Assembly: GCF_002269255.1 (NCBI RefSeq)
Contig: NZ_CP022826.1
Coordinates: forward strand, 3,852 to 67,851
DNA from: Klebsiella quasivariicola
Lineage (GTDB): Bacteria > Pseudomonadota > Gammaproteobacteria > Enterobacterales > Enterobacteriaceae
Length of the DNA: 64,000 bases
Direction: 5' to 3'
Part shown: piece after piece, positions 38,677 through 45,820 of the stretch
Numbering within the stretch: the stretch's first letter is position 1
How the letters are laid out: the number at the start of each line of letters is the position of its first letter
Translations under genes and position numbers: made by a program
Notes under the pieces: model-generated
Database searches by the model: none
Told to the model about the DNA's origin: nothing
What the model saw: the letters and a program-made list of their open reading frames with translations, nothing else

Positions 38677-38988
38677 ATGAATATCAGTGAACAATATCGG
38701 GTGGCGGTCGTCAGTACCGGCCATGTAAAAAAAGAAGACGCGGAACTACTGGACAAGGTCTGTAACGATGACTTGTCCGGTCAAGGTTTGTTCTGGATCG
38801 AGAAAAATCGCTATGGGTGGATATTGCGTATTTCTGCTACTGAACAATGGCGAGTGGAATTAACCAGGGCGGGGATCAGTGCAAGTGCTTTGGATAATAT
38901 AGCCGCGTTAAATGGTGCCGGGTTCGACTGGATTTGGTTTGACCGGGATGCAGAACAGGTGCCAGAACTGACCGTTTGGGAGTGGTAA
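38677..38988 (+). CDS. DUF5983-like leading-region protein
   Basis: The 103-residue protein starts MNISEQYRVAVVSTGHVKKE. The motif STGHVKKEDAELLD at the N-terminus and NGAGFDWIWFDRDAEQVPEL at the C-terminus fit the DUF5983 family of plasmid proteins. The function is unknown. GGGGGAG precedes the ATG. It is the last gene before a weak terminator (ATGCC...GGCAT then T7, 39002-39027). Confidence 0.72.
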   Translation: MNISEQYRVAVVSTGHVKKEDAELLDKVCNDDLSGQGLFWIEKNRYGWILRISATEQWRVELTRAGISASALDNIAALNGAGFDWIWFDRDAEQVPELTVWEW

Positions 38989-39027
38989 ACCGGTTAAAAA
39001 TATGCCTCGAAAAGGGGCATTTTTTTC

Positions 39028-39057
39028 TTGCCTGTAATGGCTCATTAGACGTATAAT
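39028..39057 (+). promoter_or_regulatory. CUP-like promoter module 9 (promoter only)
   Basis: TTGCCT (39028-39033), 18-bp spacer with ATGGCTCATTAGACG, TATAAT (39052-39057). The hairpin leader is absent. It drives the gene at 39121. Confidence 0.85.
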
Positions 39058-39120
39058 AATCATGAAGTTTAAAAGCGGATATTGATTAAAACGCTCTGTA
39101 AATAACGTGGAGAGAATATT

Positions 39121-39657
39121 ATGGCGACCTTATACCCTTTTGAGGTTTATACCCTTATTGTGTCAGAATTAATCGTAAGCCATTTTAATGATGTCGCTAT
39201 GGTATATCCGGGAAGCGAAGAAATTAAAAAGAACTATGACAGTGAATTAAGTGCTGTACAGGTAGTTAATGGCATCAGAGAAAAACTGATTGAAGATGGT
39301 GTTATACAGTGCGAACAGTGCCCACTGCTATCCGAGTGGGATGAGAACAAGGTTATCAACCAGCTAATTAAAGATTACCGCCTGATTCTCAATCGTGACT
39401 ATGAACTAAACCGTGTTCGTCAGCAGCTGGCCCCGGAGCTGATCGCACAGATAGAAAACTGGAAAGAGCAGAAGTATTCCGATTCTGCGAAGGAATACGA
39501 GGTGCTCTATGAAACCATCAACATCAACGGAAAGGAGGTTACAGGCAAACTAAACGTAGTTGCAGTAAGTCGCTTTGATGCTGTTTTCATCGTAGGGCAG
39601 CGTCACGCTAACGATAACTTTTTGGTTTTGGATGTGAAGGAGGTGATGAATCATTGA
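39121..39657 (+). CDS. Leading-region protein, unknown function
   Basis: The 178-residue protein starts MATLYPFEVYTLIVSELIVS with GTGGAGAG upstream. It is rich in charged residues (LIKDYRLILNRDYELNRVRQ) and ends VLDVKEVMNH. No membrane segment or recognised family. It is less GC-rich than the flanks and is driven by CUP module 9. Confidence 0.65.
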   Translation: MATLYPFEVYTLIVSELIVSHFNDVAMVYPGSEEIKKNYDSELSAVQVVNGIREKLIEDGVIQCEQCPLLSEWDENKVINQLIKDYRLILNRDYELNRVRQQLAPELIAQIENWKEQKYSDSAKEYEVLYETININGKEVTGKLNVVAVSRFDAVFIVGQRHANDNFLVLDVKEVMNH

Positions 39658-39726
39658 AATCCAGAAAAGGTGCCGGATTGCGCCAACAATCCGGCTGGGT
39701 AGGCAATTTAAATTGTGAGGTTCAAA

Positions 39727-39867
39727 ATGCCGTTGTGGATTATACACTATGCTGAAGATGTCGCAAACGGAGTGCAAACAAAGTCGCATCCGATGAACGC
39801 AGCGCAATGGGATCACTTCCGTTTCTGGTTGGCAGTGTTCCGGCGGATTAAAGAAACCGCGATGTAA
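39727..39867 (+). CDS. 46-residue protein near oriT, unknown function
   Basis: The small frame reads MPLWIIHYAEDVANGVQTKS and ends FWLAVFRRIKETAM. Its initiation region TGTGAGGTTCAAAATGC is identical over 17 bases to that of parM (27540-27556), with GTGAGG as ribosome-binding site. A terminator follows (AGGGGCGC/GCGCCCCT then T5, 39882-39907). It was possibly missed by size limits. Confidence 0.55.
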   Translation: MPLWIIHYAEDVANGVQTKSHPMNAAQWDHFRFWLAVFRRIKETAM

Positions 39868-39881
39868 TCTGTAACTGTCTC

Positions 39882-39907
39882 AGGGGCGCTGTATGCGCCC
39901 CTTTTTA
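39882..39907. terminator. Intrinsic terminator at the end of the leading region
   Basis: AGGGGCGC (39882-39889) pairs with GCGCCCCT (39895-39902) and is followed by a T run. It separates the leading-region transcripts from the mob region. Confidence 0.85.
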
Positions 39908-40157
39908 ATATCCGTGCCCGGACTCCTTTCCCTGTAAATTTATCGGGATCAAGGGCGGATCGTGGCCCTGAACGTGCGCACCATTGAGCGCTGCATCGCA
40001 GCGGAACCGGAAAATTTTTTCCGGCCAATGAGTGCCCTTGTCACCGGAACGGTGACAAGTATGCACGCAAAATTACACGAACAGGCAGCACCCATGCCCG
40101 GCCTGACAGGCCGGGAGCTATATCATAATGTGGGATGCTATATGTGAAAGGTGAAGG

Positions 40158-40523
40158 TTAATACTGCGGACCTGAAGCGTCAGAATTCTGACCGGTAGAG
40201 CCATTTTGTGTGCGCTGATCTTCGTCAACTCCAGTGATTTTTTTTCGGCTGTTGCTGGTTCTTTTTTTTCCAACTCGTCCGGCAGTAATGTCCTTGATAT
40301 CACGTAATGTAACGTCTGAAAAACCCGCATCGTTGAGGAATTTCAGTATCTCTTTATCTTCATATCCTTTCGAATCTTTCAGCTTCTTAATGTCAGATTT
40401 AAGCTCATCGAGTACGTGCTTTTTCTCAAGCCTTTCTGACGTCACATCAGGCAAGTCGTCGAGAATGCTTTTGAATTTTCCGATGTCCTCACTGCTATAA
40501 AATGCTTTCTTTTTTGCAGGCAT
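40158..40523 (-). CDS. mobC: MobC, auxiliary mobilisation protein
   Basis: The start at 40523 (MPAKKKAFYSSEDIGKFKSI) follows GGGAGGG and gives 121 residues. The protein is highly charged, with helices (RLEKKHVLDELKSDIKKLKD and EILKFLNDAGFSDVTLRDIK) and a basic stretch GRVGKKRTSNSRKK. IncL/M plasmids have a mobC gene divergent from nikA (mobA) across oriT, aiding relaxosome assembly. This is the same size and place. The assignment is based mainly on synteny. Confidence 0.75.
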   Translation of the reverse strand: MPAKKKAFYSSEDIGKFKSILDDLPDVTSERLEKKHVLDELKSDIKKLKDSKGYEDKEILKFLNDAGFSDVTLRDIKDITAGRVGKKRTSNSRKKITGVDEDQRTQNGSTGQNSDASGPQY

Positions 40524-40544
40524 ATGCCCTCCCAATAATGTCAA

Positions 40545-40798
40545 AATCGGCCATGCCGAACCGGAGAAAATCGATCAAGCTATTCGGGTGATTTTACATG
40601 ATGCCCGGCACGATTCAATTGCTCTGCCTGCCAGGCCCTTCGCTGCTGGCTTTCAAACCTCGCCGATGGTAGAATTCAATGAGGTATTTAAGTACGGGAC
40701 AAGATGTGTTTTTGGTACACCGCCGGCACGCCGGCAGTGACGCAAAAACGTCTTGGTCAGGGCAAGCCCCGACACCCCCTAACGAGGTTAGCTATTAG
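40545..40798. other. oriT: Origin of transfer oriT
   Basis: The interval between divergent mobC and nikA has the expected structure. An inverted repeat (CAAGATGTGTTTTTG at 40700-40714, CAAAAACGTCTTG at 40743-40755) encloses GCCGGCACGCCGGC. Next to it, read on the minus strand, GGGGTGTCGGGGC followed by GCCCTGACC (40757-40781) strongly resembles the nic-proximal sequence of IncI1/IncP oriT. The exact nic base is not assigned here. Confidence 0.8.
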
Positions 40799-41116
40799 AT
40801 GAGTCGTAGTGAGTCACGAAAAACAGATGCACAAATCCATTTCCGCTGCACAGCAGAAATTAAAGATGCATTGTCCAATAAGGCCCATGAAGCAGGGCTT
40901 AGTCTTAGTCAATATCTTATCAAATCTGGGCTTGGAAAGCGCATTCAATCGAAAGGTAATTACAATGCACTTGCCGCTCTTGTAAAGATAACAGCCCTTC
41001 AAAAACATCTGTTTAACGAAGGTGCCGGGGTTCATAGCAAGGAGTATTCAGAGATTCTGATCGAGGTCAAAAAGGCCGCACAGAAACTGCAACAGGAGAT
41101 GGATGGTGATACCTAA
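40799..41116 (+). CDS. nikA: NikA/MobA relaxosome accessory protein (ribbon-helix-helix)
   Basis: This 105-residue protein binds the oriT repeats and positions the relaxase. The ribbon-helix-helix domain is at about 10-55 (IHFRCTAEIKDALSNKAHEA and GLSLSQYLIKSGLGKR), as in NikA of R64. The C-terminal helix (YSEILIEVKKAAQKLQQEMD) would mediate contacts. The stop overlaps the start of nikB by 14 bp. It lies immediately right of oriT. Confidence 0.9.
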   Translation: MSRSESRKTDAQIHFRCTAEIKDALSNKAHEAGLSLSQYLIKSGLGKRIQSKGNYNALAALVKITALQKHLFNEGAGVHSKEYSEILIEVKKAAQKLQQEMDGDT

Positions 41117-43082
41117 AATCATTGAGGGCCGAAGGGACAAAAAGTCCAGCTTTGGTCAGCTGATTAAGTACATGGCAGACAAGCCGTCTCAGGAGTTGAC
41201 TGATACAGTTCAGCCTACTCCTGAGACTGCTTTAGCTGTTAAATCGGATATGTTCGAAGGGTTAAACAATTACCTGACCCGTAAGCAGAAAGTGATCAGC
41301 ACACCGGTGGATGTTGAGCCAGGTGTACAGCGAGTTGTGGTTGGTGATGTTACCTGCCAGTACAATACCTTCTCGCTCGATGGTGCAGCACAGGAAATGA
41401 ATTCAGTTTCTCAGCAAAGCACACGCTGTAAAGATCCAGTTATGCACTATGTTCTCTCATGGCCTGACTATGAAAAGCCGAATGATGATCAGGTTTTCGA
41501 TTCAGTGAAGTTTACACTGGCATCGATGGGCATGTCCGATCACCAGTATGTTGCTGCCATCCACCGGGATACAGATAACCTGCATGTGCATGTTGCTGTC
41601 AACCGCATCAATCCCCAGACATATAAAGCAGCCTCATCGAGCTTTACCAAAGACACACTTCACCAGGCGTGCCGCTTACTGGAATTGAAGAATGGTTGGT
41701 CCCATTCAAACGGTGCATATGTGGTTAATGACCGTCAACAGATTGTCCGGAACCCTCACAGCAAGAAAGAGCGAGGCAACTGGCGCTCACTCGATCGCAT
41801 CAACAAGATGGAGAATAAAGAGGGTGTTGAAACGCTCTATCGCTATATCGTTGGTGATGAACAGGTAGGCGGTAGTCGTCAAAACTTGATCCATGTTTCA
41901 GCTGGGCTTCGTGAAGCCAAAAGCTGGGATGATGTGCATAAGACATTTGCAGGCATCGGTCTTCGTGTCGAAAAAGCACAGGGGAAAAAGGGCTACGTAA
42001 TTACCCACGAACATCAAAACCAGAAGACGGCTGTTAAGGCGAGTCTGGTATTTAACAAGGCACAATATACCCTGAAGTCGATGGAAGAGCGCTTTGGTGA
42101 ATACCAGCCTTCACATATTGAACCGGCCAAAGTATCGGTATTTAAAACTGCATATACCCCTGGTGCTTATCGTCGAGATGCCAATAAACGTCTGCAGCGT
42201 AAAATTGAGCGCGCAGAAGAAAGAATGCTTCTCAAGGGTCGCTATCGCGCCTACCGGAACAATTTACCGATATATTCTCCGGATAAAGATCGCATCGCCG
42301 ATGAATACCGGAAAATTGCCCAACATACCCGGTTGGTGAAAAATAACGTCCGGCATTCTGTTTCAGATCCTCATACCAGAAAGCTGATGTACAACCTGGC
42401 AGAGTTCAAACGCCTGCAGGCGGTTGCCAATCTGCGTCTTAGCTTGCGTGAAGAACGCAACGGTTTCAGGGCGGCTAACCCACGGCTTTCTTACCGAGAG
42501 TGGGTCGAACAGGAAGCACTGAAGGGTGATAAGGCAGCGCTCAGCCAAATGAGGGGCTTTGCCTATTCCTCCAGGAAGAAGGAGAAGTATAAACAGCAGC
42601 TGGTTGAGCAGATCGGGTTCAACCGTACCTTTAACGCCATCACCAGTCATGATCGTGATGATGTGGCCGTAATGGCCTCAGCACGTCATGGTGTCAAGCC
42701 ACGGCTTTTGAAAGACGGTACTGTTATCTTTGAGCGCGACGGTAAACCAGTAGCGGCTGATCGTGGTCACATTGTGCTGACAGAAAGTAATGGAATCGAC
42801 AAAGAGAAAACGGCTGACCTTGCAATTGCATTAACGATTGCTGGTAAAGCCAAATCTGTTCGTGTTGATGGTGACGGCGAGTTTAAGGAACTGTGCTGTA
42901 ATCGTATCGTCGATGCAGCTGTGAACCACAATCACCCTGTCGCGCAGGGCATTACCTTCACAGATGCCGCTCAGCAGGCGTATGCTCAAAACGAGAAACA
43001 TCGTTTGATTCGTGAGCAAAATAATAGTAAAAATGAAATGCAATTAAGAAGTGAAAGCGACGACAAATTCAATCCGAAGTAA
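41103..43082 (+). CDS. nikB: NikB/MobB relaxase (MOBP family)
   Basis: This 659-residue relaxase nicks oriT and pilots the T-strand. The N-terminal 250 residues form the relaxase domain with motif III HRDTDNLHVHVAVNRINP (His154, Asp156, His161, His163) coordinating the metal. The catalytic Tyr is probably Tyr23 (LIKYMADK) by family comparison. Residues about 555-625 (GHIVLTESNGIDKEKTADLA, then VDGDGEFKELCCNRIVDAAV) look like an LPD7 domain, also present in TraC of this operon. Its start overlaps nikA. Confidence 0.92.
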   Translation: MVIPKIIEGRRDKKSSFGQLIKYMADKPSQELTDTVQPTPETALAVKSDMFEGLNNYLTRKQKVISTPVDVEPGVQRVVVGDVTCQYNTFSLDGAAQEMNSVSQQSTRCKDPVMHYVLSWPDYEKPNDDQVFDSVKFTLASMGMSDHQYVAAIHRDTDNLHVHVAVNRINPQTYKAASSSFTKDTLHQACRLLELKNGWSHSNGAYVVNDRQQIVRNPHSKKERGNWRSLDRINKMENKEGVETLYRYIVGDEQVGGSRQNLIHVSAGLREAKSWDDVHKTFAGIGLRVEKAQGKKGYVITHEHQNQKTAVKASLVFNKAQYTLKSMEERFGEYQPSHIEPAKVSVFKTAYTPGAYRRDANKRLQRKIERAEERMLLKGRYRAYRNNLPIYSPDKDRIADEYRKIAQHTRLVKNNVRHSVSDPHTRKLMYNLAEFKRLQAVANLRLSLREERNGFRAANPRLSYREWVEQEALKGDKAALSQMRGFAYSSRKKEKYKQQLVEQIGFNRTFNAITSHDRDDVAVMASARHGVKPRLLKDGTVIFERDGKPVAADRGHIVLTESNGIDKEKTADLAIALTIAGKAKSVRVDGDGEFKELCCNRIVDAAVNHNHPVAQGITFTDAAQQAYAQNEKHRLIREQNNSKNEMQLRSESDDKFNPK

Positions 43083-43095
43083 AATGGAGTAAGAA

Positions 43096-43596
43096 ATGAA
43101 AATCAAAATGCAAACGGTCCTCGCGGCCGTTTCTTTGTTAGCTCTTGCCGGTTGTGCCTCTCAAAGCGAAAAGGAAAAACAAATCTCTGCACAGCAGCTG
43201 GTAGATCAGGAATTGCGTGAGCAAGCCATTAAGATAAAACTCGCACAGGATGAGCTTTACCAGGCTGGAGCCATTAACAGGACCCGTTACAAATTCCCTA
43301 CCATTATCAATGCAAACAGTCAGTATGTTCGTGTGAGCTGGCAGGGTGATGCTTACGAATTACTGGAGCAACTGGCTAAACAGCGTGGCCTTCAATTCAC
43401 CAGTCAGGGGATCAAGTTACCGCTTCCACTCAATATCGATGTTGGTGGTTCGAAGGTTACGTTTGAACAGTTGCTGACCCTGATCCGACAACAAACGCAG
43501 TACCGTGCCACCATCAACCAGAAACCCGGTGAACTGCAGCTGCTTTACCTCACACCATCGAAGAAAGGTTCATTCCTCAGAGGGACCCGCCCATGA
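43096..43596 (+). CDS. traH: TraH, DotD-like outer-membrane lipoprotein
   Basis: The 166-residue protein has a lipoprotein signal (MKIKMQTVLAAVSLLALAGC, Cys20) and a C-terminal secretin N0-like domain (RVSWQGDAYELLEQLAKQRG and VGGSKVTFEQLLTLIRQQTQ), as in DotD. In Dot/Icm-type systems this lipoprotein works with DotC and DotH to build the outer-membrane core. It starts 13 bp after nikB and overlaps traI by 4 bp. Confidence 0.88.
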   Translation: MKIKMQTVLAAVSLLALAGCASQSEKEKQISAQQLVDQELREQAIKIKLAQDELYQAGAINRTRYKFPTIINANSQYVRVSWQGDAYELLEQLAKQRGLQFTSQGIKLPLPLNIDVGGSKVTFEQLLTLIRQQTQYRATINQKPGELQLLYLTPSKKGSFLRGTRP

Positions 43597-44372
43597 AACT
43601 TAAACTGATCGTGCTTTTGACGTTACCGCTGCTTGCTGCGAACGTTGCACGCGCGGACGACTCCGATGTTAAAGGCCTGGATTACTACATGGACCCGCCA
43701 AGCCAAAGTGACGATGAGGCCGATGTTACTGGCAGTATGCTAAACGACGCAGCGCACACCATAGGATTTCGCGGCGGTAAGGCAGAACGCGCTAAAGAAA
43801 TTCGCGCCGCGCTGGAAAATCAGCGCAGCAACCTTGATTACATGTATTCGTTCCAGCCGCTGATCTCTTCTGAAGGCTACCTGCCACCGGTCATTGCTGA
43901 AGCTAAAGACGTTGCACACATTACCAATGAGCAAATCCGAACGGCCAACCGTGCCTACGACATTGTTGTGCCGGCACGCTTTGTCAGTAACCCACCGACC
44001 TGGAAAAGCTATCTTCTGACCGGATTGATGGCGCAGCGGATCGAATTGCCTGAACCGGCGGCGATGCCGAAAGACGGCAAACAACGTGATATCTGGAAAA
44101 AGGCTGTCGCGCTGGGCTGGTCTGACGGCCGCCAAAAAGCTGATGAGATATTCACTGCTAATTTCAATCGCCTCACACGGGATTACACCGGCATGTTGCG
44201 CTACAGCACGCTACTGCAGCAGGGCATGATAAAGGCTCCAGTTATCACACAGCAGCAGCAAACAGTTACAGGGGATAAAAACCGTCTCATGCTGGGTGAT
44301 AAAACGAAACGTATGAAGCAGCAAGCTGAGTTTGACATCAACAAACGCAGCTGGAAACCGACCATACGTTGA
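43593..44372 (+). CDS. traI: TraI, DotC-like core protein
   Basis: The 259-residue protein has a signal peptide (MKLKLIVLLTLPLLAANVAR) and a DotC-type mature domain. Recognisable pieces are ALENQRSNLDYMYSFQPLIS, PPVIAEAKDVAHITNEQIRT, YDIVVPARFVSNPPTWKSYL, and WKKAVALGWSDGRQKADEIF. It belongs to the outer-membrane core complex. Despite the name it is not the F-type TraI relaxase. Confidence 0.88.
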   Translation: MKLKLIVLLTLPLLAANVARADDSDVKGLDYYMDPPSQSDDEADVTGSMLNDAAHTIGFRGGKAERAKEIRAALENQRSNLDYMYSFQPLISSEGYLPPVIAEAKDVAHITNEQIRTANRAYDIVVPARFVSNPPTWKSYLLTGLMAQRIELPEPAAMPKDGKQRDIWKKAVALGWSDGRQKADEIFTANFNRLTRDYTGMLRYSTLLQQGMIKAPVITQQQQTVTGDKNRLMLGDKTKRMKQQAEFDINKRSWKPTIR

Positions 44373-44382
44373 GGGGCAGTAG

Positions 44383-45546
44383 ATGGAAGCATTCAATTTT
44401 GGTCCAACGCTGACGCCACAGACGCTGGAACGTTTTCTCGTACACTGCTCTAACAATGAAGTGTCCGATATCTTGTTGCAGGGTGGGGATAAGATCTGGG
44501 TAGAACGTCATGGGCGCCAGCTGCCCATGACAGATTACCCAATCGACACCCTGGAGCTGGAACGCACCGTTGATAAGGTGTTCGGGCAGGAGATCAAAGG
44601 GATACTGAAAAGCGCTGCGGTTGTTAATACCGCTATCCAGCTACGAGGTGATGAAGCGGGCACGATTGGACTCGGCCGCGGCGAAACGCGCCGGTTCCGT
44701 GCGAACTTCACTCAGGCCGATATTTATAAAACAGAAGCGGCAATGTCTCTGACACTCCGTGTTCTGAATGAGTTTATTCCTCAGCTTAAACAAATGGGCA
44801 TTGAGCCTGAGCTGTTTAATTCTCTGTTGCCGGCTTCCGGCCTCGGACTGATTTGCGGTGAAACGGGATCGGGTAAGTCAACCCTGATGGCCAGCATCTT
44901 CCAGTATTGCGGTGAAACGTACCAGGACCGGAAAATCATCACGGTTGAAGATCCCATCGAATATCGCCTGGGAAGTAGAGACTGGATTGCGCCGGCGCCG
45001 GCACAGTCACAGATTGGGCGTGATATAGATTCCTTCCACAATTTTATCACTCTCTCCGGGTTACGTCGTTCTCCGAAGATTATGGGGGTTGGTGAGCTCC
45101 TTAACCGCCTGTCATTTGAAGCTGCTGTGCTGGCAGGTAAATCAGGCCATTTTTGTCTCGGAACACTGCACGTCAAAACGGTCGGAGAGGCCATTTCCCG
45201 ATCATTGCAGAACTATCCGCCGGAAATGCGTGAAGCTGCCGCCTTTGACCTGCTGAGTATCCTTTCGTACATCATCGTGCAACGCTTGCTTAAAACAAAA
45301 GATGGCCGGCGCAAGGCTGTCCGTGAATATCTCGTCATTGATAACAGCCTGCGCCGCAAACTCTATGACGTTGATTACAGCAAGTGGGGCCGCTACATCG
45401 ACGACCTGTTGATCGCTGAAAACCGCAGTCTGATTCAGAACGCCTGGGTAATGCACCAGGAAGGTTTGATCGACGAAGCGGAAGTCATCGAGGTCGCAGG
45501 ATATATGGACTATCTGGCGTTAAAAGAGGGCAAGTATGGACATTAA
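44383..45546 (+). CDS. traJ: TraJ, DotB-like secretion ATPase
   Basis: This 387-residue hexameric ATPase is of the PilT/VirB11 superfamily, equivalent to DotB. Walker A GETGSGKSTLM is at 159-169, the Asp box ITVEDPIEYRLG follows near 187, and the Walker B/His region (KIMGVGELLN...GHFCLGTLHVKTVGEAI) near 230-270. It powers assembly or substrate translocation at the cytoplasmic face. It overlaps traK by 11 bp. Confidence 0.92.
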   Translation: MEAFNFGPTLTPQTLERFLVHCSNNEVSDILLQGGDKIWVERHGRQLPMTDYPIDTLELERTVDKVFGQEIKGILKSAAVVNTAIQLRGDEAGTIGLGRGETRRFRANFTQADIYKTEAAMSLTLRVLNEFIPQLKQMGIEPELFNSLLPASGLGLICGETGSGKSTLMASIFQYCGETYQDRKIITVEDPIEYRLGSRDWIAPAPAQSQIGRDIDSFHNFITLSGLRRSPKIMGVGELLNRLSFEAAVLAGKSGHFCLGTLHVKTVGEAISRSLQNYPPEMREAAAFDLLSILSYIIVQRLLKTKDGRRKAVREYLVIDNSLRRKLYDVDYSKWGRYIDDLLIAENRSLIQNAWVMHQEGLIDEAEVIEVAGYMDYLALKEGKYGH

Positions 45547-45796
45547 CAAATGGCGTTATGCCGGCCGGCCACTGACGGTTTTTGGTGTGCCTGTTATCTC
45601 GTTTCTTGTGTACTTCATCTGGTTTCCGTTCCCGTCAGTAAAAACCTTTGTTATCTGCACCTGTGTGGTTCTCTTTTACTTTCTGCTGGCCATGATGGGC
45701 TACACGTTACCGGTGCTGTACCAGGTCATTCTCCGGGTTATCCGCGGGAAAAAACTTACCGGGCGGCCGTGGTGGTACCGGCGCTCTCAGCGATAA
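45536..45796 (+). CDS. traK: TraK, IcmT-like membrane protein
   Basis: The 86-residue protein has two hydrophobic segments (LTVFGVPVISFLVYFIWFPF and KTFVICTCVVLFYFLLAMMG) and a basic C-terminus (GKKLTGRPWWYRRSQR). Size and place after the DotB-like ATPase match TraK/IcmT. Translation starts inside the end of traJ. The precise role is unknown. Confidence 0.8.
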   Translation: MDINKWRYAGRPLTVFGVPVISFLVYFIWFPFPSVKTFVICTCVVLFYFLLAMMGYTLPVLYQVILRVIRGKKLTGRPWWYRRSQR

Positions 45797-45820
45797 CACA
45801 TAACTACAGGGGTAGACAGT

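Noticed and set aside
39962..40147. 61-codon plus-strand frame from a GTG between the leading-region terminator and mobC
   Set aside because: It has no ribosome-binding site, overlaps the mob regulatory interval and shows no family resemblance.
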